A stretch of 64,000 nucleotides of DNA, taken from contig NZ_QMKH01000004.1 of the NCBI RefSeq assembly GCF_003290125.1, positions 124,001 to 188,000 of the forward strand, in the 5' to 3' direction. Source of the DNA: Microvirga flavescens. Lineage in GTDB: Bacteria; Pseudomonadota; Alphaproteobacteria; Rhizobiales; Beijerinckiaceae. The position numbers were made by a program, and so were the translations under genes. Below, one piece after another: positions 44,398 to 51,792 of this stretch (position 1 is the first letter of the stretch; each line of letters starts with the position of its first letter). The notes below the pieces were generated by a model, which made no database searches, was not told the origin of the DNA, and saw only the letters and a program-made list of their open reading frames with translations.

Positions 44398-45675
44398 TTG
44401 GCGGCAGTTTTAACGAAGATCTCGGTCGAGGCCATGAAGCCCGATCCGGACAAGCGGCGCGAGGTTCCCGACGGGGCCCTGCCCGGCTTCTATCTCGTCA
44501 TCCAGCCCACCGGCAAGAAATCTTGGGCGGTGCGGTACCGGTTCGGCGGGAAGCCGAAGAAGCACACCATCGGCGCCTATCCCAAACTCGAGATCGGCAA
44601 AGCCCGGGAGCTTGCCAGAGCCGCGCTGCAGGCCGTGGCCGAGGGTCGTGATCCGGCCGCAGAGAAGGAAAGTGCCCGTCAAACGGAAGAGGCGAAGCGC
44701 AACACCTTCGGGACGGTCGCAGCCGATTACATCAAGCGTGTTGCCAAAGCCCATCATAGGACCTGGGCCGAGACGGAGCGCCTGCTGACCAAGAAGGATC
44801 TGGAGGCTTGGCAGGACAAGGACATCCGGTCCATCGGCCGGCGAGAGATCCTTGAAGTTCTCGATGCCATTGTCGAACGCAAATCCCCGGTTCAGGCGAA
44901 TCGCCTGCTGACGCGACTGAAGCCGTTCTTCGCCTGGGCGGTCGAGCGAGGCATTATCGACGCCTCGCCAGCTGAGAAGCTGCGCCCACCCTCGCCGGAG
45001 ACAGCCCGGGACCGCGTTCTGACCGATGCCGAGCTCGTCGCGGTATGGAAGGCTGCGGAAGAGACCGGGTATCCTTTCGGCTCGGCGATGCAGCTCCTGA
45101 TCCTGACGGGCCAGCGGCGCTCCGAGGTCCTTGAGGCGGAATGGCGCGAGTTCGACATCTCGCAAAAAACATGGACGATCCCACGGGAACGCTCGAAAAC
45201 CGATGTGGCGCACGTCGTACCGCTTTCCGAACCTGTCATTGAGATCCTGGAAGCGCTCCCCAAGGTCGCGGCGCCGGCAGAGCCCGGCACCAAGGGCAAG
45301 CCCGAAGCGCGCCTGCTATTCACCACCAACGGCAAAACGCCCTTCTCTGGCGTGACCAAGGTCCTCGACCGGCTCAACGCGGCCGCCAAGAAACACATGC
45401 CGGACGAGAAGCCGTTGCCATCCTGGCGCCTGCACGATTTGCGGCGGACGTTCGCCAGCGGCTGCGCGCGCCTCGGGATCCCCGTCCACGTAATCGAGAA
45501 GGCGCTCAACCATACCAGCGGAACGTTCGGCGGAATCGTCGGCGTGTATCAGCGCCATGATTTTGCGACCGAGCGGCGAGACGCCATGAAAGCGTGGGCT
45601 GGGTATGTGACGAGCCTAACAAAGGCTAAGCCAAAGAATGTAGTGGCGTTGAGGGAGGTGCAGAATGTCGGTTAA
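44398..45675 (+). CDS. int: Tyrosine-type integrase (P4-like, DUF4102 N-terminus)
   Basis: The TTG start at 44398 has GGAGG five bases before it. The 425-residue recombinase has an N-terminal DUF4102 arm-binding domain (LPGFYLVIQPTGKKSWAVRYR), a core-binding domain, and a catalytic domain with Arg in LTGQRRSEVLEAEW, HDLRR, His in NHTSGTF and the nucleophilic Tyr in GVYQRHDF. It catalyses insertion and excision at the tRNA-Arg attachment site 196 bp upstream. Its last 11 bases overlap the next gene. Confidence 0.96.
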   Translation: MAAVLTKISVEAMKPDPDKRREVPDGALPGFYLVIQPTGKKSWAVRYRFGGKPKKHTIGAYPKLEIGKARELARAALQAVAEGRDPAAEKESARQTEEAKRNTFGTVAADYIKRVAKAHHRTWAETERLLTKKDLEAWQDKDIRSIGRREILEVLDAIVERKSPVQANRLLTRLKPFFAWAVERGIIDASPAEKLRPPSPETARDRVLTDAELVAVWKAAEETGYPFGSAMQLLILTGQRRSEVLEAEWREFDISQKTWTIPRERSKTDVAHVVPLSEPVIEILEALPKVAAPAEPGTKGKPEARLLFTTNGKTPFSGVTKVLDRLNAAAKKHMPDEKPLPSWRLHDLRRTFASGCARLGIPVHVIEKALNHTSGTFGGIVGVYQRHDFATERRDAMKAWAGYVTSLTKAKPKNVVALREVQNVG

Positions 45676-46474
45676 GCGCGTTCGTCGCGGCAGCGGCATG
45701 ACCGAAGGCTTCGAGATCGAGTTTGATGAGGCATCGGCTCCTACGGAGCTTCAAAACATTACGTTTGAAGATCACGTCAATGATTACTTTAATATGTCTT
45801 GGCTGGATGAGGATCGGGCCTGGGCTGAGGGCGTCCTTCAACGATGCGGCCTTCCGACAGCTTATGGTCCTTACCGCCGGTCGGAAGATGGCACTTGGAT
45901 ATACGACGAATGGCATACTATGCGCGGAAGCCTTATTAGTTGCATTGCACCAACCCGCATAGAGATCCGCGATCAACAGCAACTTGAATGTGGCTTCCAC
46001 GATATCCGCGATATAGCAGTATTTTTATATGGCGAAGACAGTGAAGCTGAGTTTGCTGCAAGGATCTTGACTTTAATAGGCACAATCCAGCGTGCTTTGA
46101 AATATGAGTTTTCGACGCTAGCCAGCCGACTGTCATTTGAACTTGGCAAACTCACAAAGGGCGTTGACCTAAAATTTAGGTTCGAAGCTGTCGCGCTATC
46201 CGGTGCCGCTCGAAGGTCAGCCTTAATTGCTGCAAGTCGACAAAACAACCAACAGCGATCACGCGCCGCTGAAGCCTGGAAAAACCCCGTTCGGAAGGTA
46301 GCGACCACGATCTGGTCGCGACACCCTGAGTTCTCGGCTATGAACGTAGCAAGGCAAATTAGAAGTAATGCCGCTCAGTACTCTTATCTGACCGACATCA
46401 AGCTTCCGGGGGTCGACACAATTCGCAAAGAGATCTCGGCACTCACTCCAAGAAAAGTTGGACGCGCTGGCTGA
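45665..46474 (+). CDS. Unknown protein coupled to the integrase gene
   Basis: A 269-residue protein whose ATG overlaps the integrase 3' end by 11 bp, so it is translated with it. It has no signal peptide or membrane helix. The N-terminal ~130 residues are acidic with a compact aromatic patch (YGPYRRSEDGTWIYDEWHTM). The C-terminal part (IWSRHPEFSAMNVARQIRS...VDTIRKEIS) looks like a helix-turn-helix, so DNA binding is plausible. Base composition is more AT-rich than the integrase, suggesting separate origin. Genes in this position next to satellite integrases are often cargo; the function is unknown. Confidence 0.65.
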   Translation: MSVKRVRRGSGMTEGFEIEFDEASAPTELQNITFEDHVNDYFNMSWLDEDRAWAEGVLQRCGLPTAYGPYRRSEDGTWIYDEWHTMRGSLISCIAPTRIEIRDQQQLECGFHDIRDIAVFLYGEDSEAEFAARILTLIGTIQRALKYEFSTLASRLSFELGKLTKGVDLKFRFEAVALSGAARRSALIAASRQNNQQRSRAAEAWKNPVRKVATTIWSRHPEFSAMNVARQIRSNAAQYSYLTDIKLPGVDTIRKEISALTPRKVGRAG

Positions 46475-46499
46475 GCACGCCCAACCGAATTGAATCATT

Positions 46500-46532
46500 T
46501 TGCTCACATCTGATGACATCAGGAGTGAGCAA
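46500..46532. promoter_or_regulatory. 33-nt near-perfect palindrome covering the ribosome site of the AlpA-like gene
   Basis: Arms 46500-46515 and 46517-46532 match at 14 of 16 positions around a single central base. The right arm includes the AGGAG ribosome site (46521-46525) and ends on the A of the ATG. As DNA it could be an operator for a dimeric regulator, as RNA a hairpin that hides the ribosome site. Either way it should control the next gene. Confidence 0.65.
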
Positions 46533-46735
46533 TGGATAACAACGACACATATCTCCCTTCGAAGAAGGTTCGCGACCGGTACTCCATCAGCGAAATGACG
46601 CTCTGGCGTTGGGAACGCGACCCCAAGGTCGCCTTCCCGCGTCCGATGATCGTCAACCGACGGAAGCTGTATCGGTTGACTGATATCGAGGCCTGGGAGC
46701 GCCAGCGAGCCGCGTCCACAAGCGCTGCGGCGTGA
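46532..46735 (+). CDS. AlpA-like excisionase/regulator
   Basis: A 67-residue protein with the AlpA/MerR-type winged helix: YLPSKKVRDRYSISEMTLWRWERDP followed by FPRPMIVNRRKLYRLTDIEAWE. Proteins of this type act as excisionase or as activator of integrase and replication genes in P4-like satellites and islands. It has an AGGAG site inside the palindrome upstream and is followed in 10 bp by the next gene. Role on this island is inferred. Confidence 0.85.
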   Translation: MDNNDTYLPSKKVRDRYSISEMTLWRWERDPKVAFPRPMIVNRRKLYRLTDIEAWERQRAASTSAAA

Positions 46736-46745
46736 GGGGACTGCC

Positions 46746-46997
46746 ATGAGCACGGTTCTCCCCTTCCCTCGTGCCCGTCATCAGCCCTTCGTTCTCAAGC
46801 ATGCACGAAATGTGGCTGCGATGAGCCACGAAGCCGGCGAACGGTATCTTCAGCAACAGCTCGCGGTTCAAGTCGAGACGATGGCTCGGCGCGGTATCGC
46901 GCCGGAGCGCATCGACGAGGAGCGCCTGAGACTTGAGCGGGCGATCCGCTCGACCCTCTGGCACTTTATCATTCGGCAGCCCGGAGATCGGGCATGA
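46746..46997 (+). CDS. Small protein resembling DUF6074
   Basis: An 83-residue protein starting VLPFPRARHQPFV and rich in Arg and Glu, the pattern I associate with the DUF6074 family found in rhizobial mobile elements. It has no membrane segment. It overlaps the next gene by 4 bp (ATGA), so the set from the AlpA-like gene to 47362 is a compact operon. Function unknown. Confidence 0.65.
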   Translation: MSTVLPFPRARHQPFVLKHARNVAAMSHEAGERYLQQQLAVQVETMARRGIAPERIDEERLRLERAIRSTLWHFIIRQPGDRA

Positions 46998-47362
46998 CCG
47001 CATTGAGGAAATACAATCTTACCGAGGATGACCTGCCGGAGTTTGAGTCGCCTCTGGCAGCTTCATCGCCAGCTTATCGGCCCCTCACCGCAGCTATCAT
47101 GCGTAAGTGGCGCCGCCAATTGTCTCTGGATCGGGAACTGAACGCTCTATCCCATCGGATCGCCCACTGGATCGGCGCACGTATTGACCTTGCCAAAGGT
47201 TACGTTGAGGTCTCGGCTACCGACCTAGCAACTGAATTAGAAATTTGTGATCGGACGGCGCAATACGGCTTAGCCAAGCTCGGCAAGTGCCGACACTTGG
47301 CTAAGGAGGTTCGTCGTGGGAGGGGGCGCGATAACCGTTATTGGCCTGTCATCCATGACTAG
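46994..47362 (+). CDS. Small predicted helix-turn-helix protein
   Basis: A 122-residue protein. The segment VEVSATDLATELEICDRTAQYGLAKL (about 75-100) looks like a winged helix-turn-helix seen in replication-associated and regulatory proteins of mobile elements. It ends with a basic tail (VRRGRGRDNRY). Directly after it lies a set of inverted repeats that could be its target. The assignment is by pattern only; family not recognised. Confidence 0.6.
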   Translation: MTALRKYNLTEDDLPEFESPLAASSPAYRPLTAAIMRKWRRQLSLDRELNALSHRIAHWIGARIDLAKGYVEVSATDLATELEICDRTAQYGLAKLGKCRHLAKEVRRGRGRDNRYWPVIHD

Positions 47363-47720
47363 GGGCAGGATAATAAAATACGCAAAAAACTATCGTATTT
47401 TTGCACCCGTAAAATACGCAAGCTGTTTGCGTAAACATATACAGAACCCCTTATAGCGCTCGACCGATTACCGTCGCGTCTCATATGCGCCAACAGGAGC
47501 GGCGGGCGTGTCGCCTCAAGCGACCGCCGAGCCCGCCGCGCTCCAGTAGAGCTCAAGAACGGTTCTGTCGCGCTCTACGATCCTTCAGCGCACTGTACAT
47601 GTCGAGCGCCGCGGCCTGCTCGCTCGCAGCCCTTGTGGGCCGCTCGCAGGCCTTCTTCCCGGTAACGCTCATGATGAATGTCCGGGAATTGTCCGCCTCT
47701 CTGTAAGAAGAACTGACGTG
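47363..47720. other. Non-coding gap of the island with a repeat cluster
   Basis: About 360 bp without a convincing gene. The left third holds the TACGCAA-type repeats described separately. The rest contains two short overlapping frames on opposite strands (73 and 63 codons) with low-complexity, Arg/Ser-rich translations, which I do not accept as genes. It may hold a promoter or an origin. Confidence 0.5.
47375..47433. repeat. Cluster of TACGCAA/CGTATTTT inverted repeats
   Basis: AAAATACGCAA occurs at 47375-47385 and again at 47411-47421. CGTATTTT at 47394-47401 is the inverse of the first. TACGCAA at 47415-47421 faces TTGCGTA at 47427-47433 across five bases. The AT-rich spacing and repeated unit resemble operator arrays or short iterons. 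Confidence 0.6.
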
Positions 47721-48212
47721 ATGTCCTCAGAATGTCCTGCAAATGTCCGTAGATTGTCCACCTCATCGCCCCTGCGCGCCGCTGAACTCCTCGAGCGCAT
47801 TGTCGACGGCCACGCAGCTGGCGCGATCAACCCGGCAGATCTCGAAACTGTCGTGGAAGCCTTCGCTCAGGTCCTGGAAGGCGATGCCGAGACGCTCGAC
47901 AAGGCGCTCGGCTTTGTGCCGGCGCCCGGGTTGCATCGCCCTGGAACGATTTCATCTCGATCCAGGCGCGATGCCCTTTTGAGAGAAGCCGCCGCTCGCT
48001 TTTGGCCGAATCTCCCACGGATCGCCCAAGCCGTCGAGTTGCACCGTACGCTCCGCCGGTACCACTCGACGGCCTGGCAACGGGAGCGCGCGCTCCGTTC
48101 GTGTCCGAATGGCAAAGTCGGGACCATATACGAGTTTTGCTGGAGAATCCTCAAGGCACGCGACCAGATCTTATCCGTTGAACGGCTTAGAAAATTGCTG
48201 GTCGAGTGCTGA
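47721..48212 (+). CDS. Unknown island protein
   Basis: A 163-residue protein; an in-frame GTG one codon upstream is possible. It has a helical N-terminal part (LLERIVDGHAAGAINPADLETVVEAFAQVLEGDAETLDKALGF) and a basic second half (RTLRRYHSTAWQRERALR). No domain recognised, and no membrane helix. The final bases overlap the GTG of the next gene, so the two may be coupled. Confidence 0.55.
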   Translation: MSSECPANVRRLSTSSPLRAAELLERIVDGHAAGAINPADLETVVEAFAQVLEGDAETLDKALGFVPAPGLHRPGTISSRSRRDALLREAAARFWPNLPRIAQAVELHRTLRRYHSTAWQRERALRSCPNGKVGTIYEFCWRILKARDQILSVERLRKLLVEC

Positions 48213-49261
48213 GGCTTCAAACGACCAGCGGCGGCTGCGATGTTCGTCCAACATTAATGGAGCTGCCGGTGAACCAGATATCAATTGTCCTTCCGTACGG
48301 AGGAGATATTCCTCCCTACACTCCACCGAAAATGGGCACGATCGACCATCTTCCGATGGAGGCCCATGCGAAGTGGCATGAGCTCCAACGCCTTGCTGAA
48401 AACGAGAAGGCCATCAATTGGGCTCTGACCGAGGAGCGAAGAAACGCCTTTGCTGCAAGGGAGCAGGAGGAGCGCAACCTCTACTTCTTGCGCAATGCTG
48501 ATAAGGCGCCGGCCGAAGATTCCCAAACCATCAAAGAGGTTCAGCACCGCCTTGCTCACTTCGATGCCGAGATTGCCAGAATCGATGCGGCGCTTGTGCG
48601 ACCAACAACCCACCTCCCTTCTCTGTTCGCCAAGCTCGAAAAATGGGTGCGCGGTCAAGTCGCTAAGGGCAACTCATTCCAGGTAGCGCCACCAGTCAGT
48701 TCCCCCCTCAAGAAGGGCGAGATTCAGGCCGATGCGGTTGAGCGCATCCGTCAGCGCATTCGCCATCTCCGCGAAGATCTGAAGACTGTCAAAGCGGCAC
48801 CGATTCCCAGCGAGATGGCCAAGCGTTTGGCACGGGAGCAGATCGAAGCGCGCGCCAAAGCGGCGCGTCCTGATGTCCTCGAACTTGTGGAGACTGGCGG
48901 CAAGGTCAAATGGCCCACGTCAGCCAATCTTCACATGATCCGCCTCAGGGATGATGCCGCATCCGTGGTCGTGCCTCAGGTCGATGTTGTTGGCCTACTC
49001 GCATGGATCTCTGGCGATGCTCTCATCGCTGGCATCGAGCGCGAGATCGATGACATGGCCGATGATCAGAACGCCCTCACGCCACAAGAGCAAAAGACAC
49101 GAAAGGCAGAAATTCTTGCCGACATACTCGCATTCGAGCGCGAGGAAGAAGCGATTATTGAGACAACCGGCACGGCAATCGTCCGCCGGCTAGACGCCGA
49201 CCCCCGCGCAATTCTCGGCGTGGCAATTGTGGAAGAGAACGATGTCGAAGCAGATCTATAA
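48206..49261 (+). CDS. Unknown charged, helical island protein
   Basis: A 351-residue protein with heptad-like charged segments (about 65-130 and 175-225) suggesting coiled coil, and a C-terminal acidic part. Similar long helical proteins occur in prophage regions, but I recognise no domain. The start is uncertain: GTG at 48206 overlaps the previous stop, and an ATG at 48257 begins MELPVNQISIVLPYGG, which looks more like a natural N-terminus. The 3' end overlaps the next gene by 20 bp. Confidence 0.6.
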   Translation: MLRLQTTSGGCDVRPTLMELPVNQISIVLPYGGDIPPYTPPKMGTIDHLPMEAHAKWHELQRLAENEKAINWALTEERRNAFAAREQEERNLYFLRNADKAPAEDSQTIKEVQHRLAHFDAEIARIDAALVRPTTHLPSLFAKLEKWVRGQVAKGNSFQVAPPVSSPLKKGEIQADAVERIRQRIRHLREDLKTVKAAPIPSEMAKRLAREQIEARAKAARPDVLELVETGGKVKWPTSANLHMIRLRDDAASVVVPQVDVVGLLAWISGDALIAGIEREIDDMADDQNALTPQEQKTRKAEILADILAFEREEEAIIETTGTAIVRRLDADPRAILGVAIVEENDVEADL

Positions 49262-49634
49262 TCAAGGTTTGGAGAAGGCGCGCGAAGCTGGTTTCTACGG
49301 CGATGCGGCACATGATTACGCAATCGAGTATGAACTCGCCTTCGATGACGCTTACGCAGGGGCGGTGAAGAGTTCCGGGAAACGTCTCGGTGCCATCCTC
49401 AGCAATCCCAAAGTCAAAGGCCGCGAGCGCGCCGCCCTGGATCTTGCGATCAAGTCACCGGCGATGTCGGTCGACGACGTGGTCAGCTTCGTATCTGAGA
49501 ACGTGCGTTCCGGCTCCAGCATCGCCGCTCGCATGGCGAACGAACCTTCACTCGGTCATGAGCCGCCGATGGTATCAGACAGCTCGTTCAATGACATTGC
49601 GGCGGGAGTTTACGGTGAAAGAAAGCATCGGTGA
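49242..49634 (+). CDS. Small protein with a motif usually found at the end of phage S49 proteases (copy 1)
   Basis: A 130-residue protein with GGAAGAG before its ATG. Its middle, RLGAILSNPKVKGRERAALD followed by AIKSPAMSVDDVVSFVSENV, matches a pattern (AIL..P...GR...A..LA....M..D.....L) that I know as a C-terminal appendix of many phage S49 peptidases. The next small gene encodes a second copy, and the S49 protease gene itself comes right after. It overlaps the neighbour by 20 bp. Possible assembly or scaffold role with the protease; not established. Confidence 0.65.
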   Translation: MSKQIYNQGLEKAREAGFYGDAAHDYAIEYELAFDDAYAGAVKSSGKRLGAILSNPKVKGRERAALDLAIKSPAMSVDDVVSFVSENVRSGSSIAARMANEPSLGHEPPMVSDSSFNDIAAGVYGERKHR

Positions 49635-49890
49635 TCCATCCGTTAAGTGCCCTGAACGCACCGTGCACTACATGGTGCGTTCGGCTTTTGAAGCCGGTCG
49701 CTCCTCGTTTGAGCGGAGAATCCTCAATGTTCTCGCTCATCCTCAGGTAGTGGGCCTCGAAGGCTCGGCCGTGCGGCTGGCGCTGACAAGCCCTGACCTG
49801 TCGCCAGATCAGGTTGTCGCCTTCGTGACGGGCCATATCCAGCCGACACTCATCCGATCGCCTTGGGAAGCCGGCACACTGCCAAATTGA
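49615..49890 (+). CDS. Small protein with the same motif (copy 2)
   Basis: A 91-residue protein read from a GTG at 49615 preceded by GGGAG. Its RRILNVLAHPQVVGLEGSAV...LTSPDLSPDQVVAFVTGHI aligns directly with the product of the previous gene, so the two are tandem paralogues. The open frame upstream is a shadow of copy 1. It ends 9 bp before the S49 protease gene, to which it is probably coupled. Confidence 0.65.
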   Translation: MKESIGDPSVKCPERTVHYMVRSAFEAGRSSFERRILNVLAHPQVVGLEGSAVRLALTSPDLSPDQVVAFVTGHIQPTLIRSPWEAGTLPN

Positions 49891-49899
49891 GGAATTACT

Positions 49900-51003
49900 A
49901 TGACGCAGCTCTTCCATTTGGCCGACCGCATTTGCAACAAGCCATTGCTTGTCCATCCGGATAAGGTGCCGATCATCCTCGCTGCGCTCCAAGGCCGGCT
50001 GCCAATTGCTGCTATGCCCGATGATCCCATCGACGTAGATCTGGCACAGACAGGTCGCGAGATTCTGCGTGGGCCGAACGCAAACCAGTTTATAGGCCGC
50101 AACTACGATCAAGGAACACGATCGGGGCGCCCCTATCGCGTCTCTCAGGATGTCGCGATCATCTCGATTATCGGATCACTTGTGAACCGCGGCGCCTGGA
50201 TCGGAGCCTATTCTGGCCTGGTCAGTTACGAAGGGCTGAACCATCAGCTCCGAGCGGCGGCGGCGGACTCAAAGGTGAACTCGATTCTGCTGGACATCGA
50301 GAGCCCGGGCGGCGAAGCCGTCGGATGTTTCGAAACCGCTGAGCTCGTGCAGCAGATCAGTTTGACCAAGCCAGTGGTCGCTCTGGTGAACGGCATGGCC
50401 GCCAGCGCGGCCTATGCCATCGCTTCGGCAGCTACCAAGATCGTCACCATTCCCACGGGCATTTCCGGCTCCATCGGCGTCGTCCTTCTGCACCTCGACT
50501 TCTCTCAACACCTTGCGGATGAAGGCATCAAGCCGACGTTCATCCATGCAGGCGCTCATAAGGTGGACGGGAACATGTATGAGCCGCTGCCGGAAGGGGT
50601 TCGCGAGGGCATGCAGGCCGACATCGACGCCTTTTACAACATGTTCGTTGGCACTGTTGCCAAGGGCCGCAAGGGTCAGATGACCGAGAAGGCAGTGCGC
50701 AGCACCGAAGCTCGCACATACATGGGGCAGGAGGCCGTGAGGATAGGCCTCGCTGATGAGGTCGGCACCTTTGAGAGTACGCTGGCTAGTCTGATCTCCC
50801 CCTCCCCGGCCCCGCCTCAGAAGAATTTCAAGCTGTTGGAAGGAAAGCCATTCCCGAAAACCTTCAGCGACATCCCCCCTATTGGCAGAACGGGTGGCTG
50901 GGAGGAGTGGAGTGCTGCTGTTGCAGAGCGGCAGGAGATCAAGCGCCTCGTCAATGAGAACAACGCCGCTGCAGAGGCCCGGGCGGTCCCGCGACAACGG
51001 TAG
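49900..51003 (+). CDS. S49-family serine peptidase (phage prohead protease type)
   Basis: A 367-residue protein with GAGGAA before its ATG. The S49/ClpP-like core has the nucleophile Ser169 in NGMAASAAYAIAS and the general base Lys221 in GAHKVDGN, 52 residues apart as in single-domain SppA. There is no signal peptide or membrane helix, which points to the cytosolic phage version that trims prohead proteins rather than the signal-peptide peptidase. No capsid or portal gene is adjacent. The usual C-terminal ILxxP-type motif is missing from this protein and present in the two small neighbours instead. Confidence 0.88.
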   Translation: MTQLFHLADRICNKPLLVHPDKVPIILAALQGRLPIAAMPDDPIDVDLAQTGREILRGPNANQFIGRNYDQGTRSGRPYRVSQDVAIISIIGSLVNRGAWIGAYSGLVSYEGLNHQLRAAAADSKVNSILLDIESPGGEAVGCFETAELVQQISLTKPVVALVNGMAASAAYAIASAATKIVTIPTGISGSIGVVLLHLDFSQHLADEGIKPTFIHAGAHKVDGNMYEPLPEGVREGMQADIDAFYNMFVGTVAKGRKGQMTEKAVRSTEARTYMGQEAVRIGLADEVGTFESTLASLISPSPAPPQKNFKLLEGKPFPKTFSDIPPIGRTGGWEEWSAAVAERQEIKRLVNENNAAAEARAVPRQR

Positions 51004-51136
51004 GGACCGTACAGGGGTGCGCAGGGGGTGCGGCACCACCTAGCCCCGGGTTTTGAGTGTTTTTCGGGATTCGATTTTTGCCATTTCCGCTTCCGCTTTT
51101 TCGACCCTAACCCTTTGGATTTCCTCGGAGCGCCTC

Positions 51137-51664
51137 ATGAAAAGCAGCTCAAAAAACAGTACCTGGGTGACCCAAAAAACACTTTCCAACGAACTCGGCG
51201 TGACGGATCGCCGGATCAGGCAAATGGTGGCGGACCGTATCCTACCCGAGCCCCGAGATGGACGTTTCCATCTCCCCAGCTGCATGGCGCGGTATCAGCT
51301 CTTCCGTCACGGCCAGAGAGAAGACTGGTTCGCATTCTGGGAGCAATTGAAGGAGGACGCCGAACACACCCAGGCACTCGTTGATGAGGCGCTGAACCCG
51401 GCATCAACAATCGACCAGGTGCGCGAGGCTTGCAGAGCCACCGAAAATCTCTTCTCAGACATTCGCTTCGACATCGCTGCTAAATCCAAAACGGGTGCGG
51501 AACGTGAACTATTCTCTCAGGTTTGGGAGGAGCGTGAGAACAGGCTCATGGGGCTTATCGTGAGCCGAGGCATCGAGATCGTAGCAGCGGAGCGCGGCAT
51601 CGAATTCGAAAGCATTGTCGATGGCTTTCGAGCCGAGATAGCGCAGGCTGAGGCGACCGCATGA
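51137..51664 (+). CDS. Putative small terminase subunit (Nu1/TerS-like)
   Basis: A 175-residue protein from the ATG at 51137 with GGAG upstream; the frame is open to 51053 without support. The N-terminal winged-helix segment (VTQKTLSNELGVTDRRIRQMVADRILPEPRDGRFHLPSC) is typical of Nu1-like DNA-recognition subunits of phage packaging motors, and the rest is helical (AEHTQALVDEALNPAS). A large terminase gene should follow but does not; only a 43-codon frame lies before the tail gene. Identification by HTH position and length is moderate; a plain regulator is the alternative. Confidence 0.65.
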   Translation: MKSSSKNSTWVTQKTLSNELGVTDRRIRQMVADRILPEPRDGRFHLPSCMARYQLFRHGQREDWFAFWEQLKEDAEHTQALVDEALNPASTIDQVREACRATENLFSDIRFDIAAKSKTGAERELFSQVWEERENRLMGLIVSRGIEIVAAERGIEFESIVDGFRAEIAQAEATA

Positions 51665-51792
51665 GTGGGTCGCAAGCGGTGTCCCTTCCAATGCCCCCTG
51701 AGGATGCCGCTGCGGCCGTCCTGCAGATGCAGGCGCGCGCTCCCCTTTTAAAAGATCCTAGACAAGAACTCCGAGGTACGTATGAGCAATGA
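51661..51792 (+). CDS. 43-codon frame at a possible deletion junction
   Basis: The ATG overlaps the TerS-like stop (ATGA) and the frame ends inside the start of the next gene (ATGAGCAATGA). The product begins MSGSQAVSLPMPPEDAAAAV and has no recognisable domain. Its coupling on both sides is typical of a phage operon. One reading is the 5' stub of a lost gene (large terminase would be expected here) fused out of frame at a deletion; another is a genuine tiny gene. Confidence 0.4.
   Translation: MSGSQAVSLPMPPEDAAAAVLQMQARAPLLKDPRQELRGTYEQ

Noticed and set aside
47485-47766. Two overlapping short frames on opposite strands in the island gap
   Set aside because: Low-complexity Arg/Ser/Ala translations, no ribosome sites, and they overlap each other.
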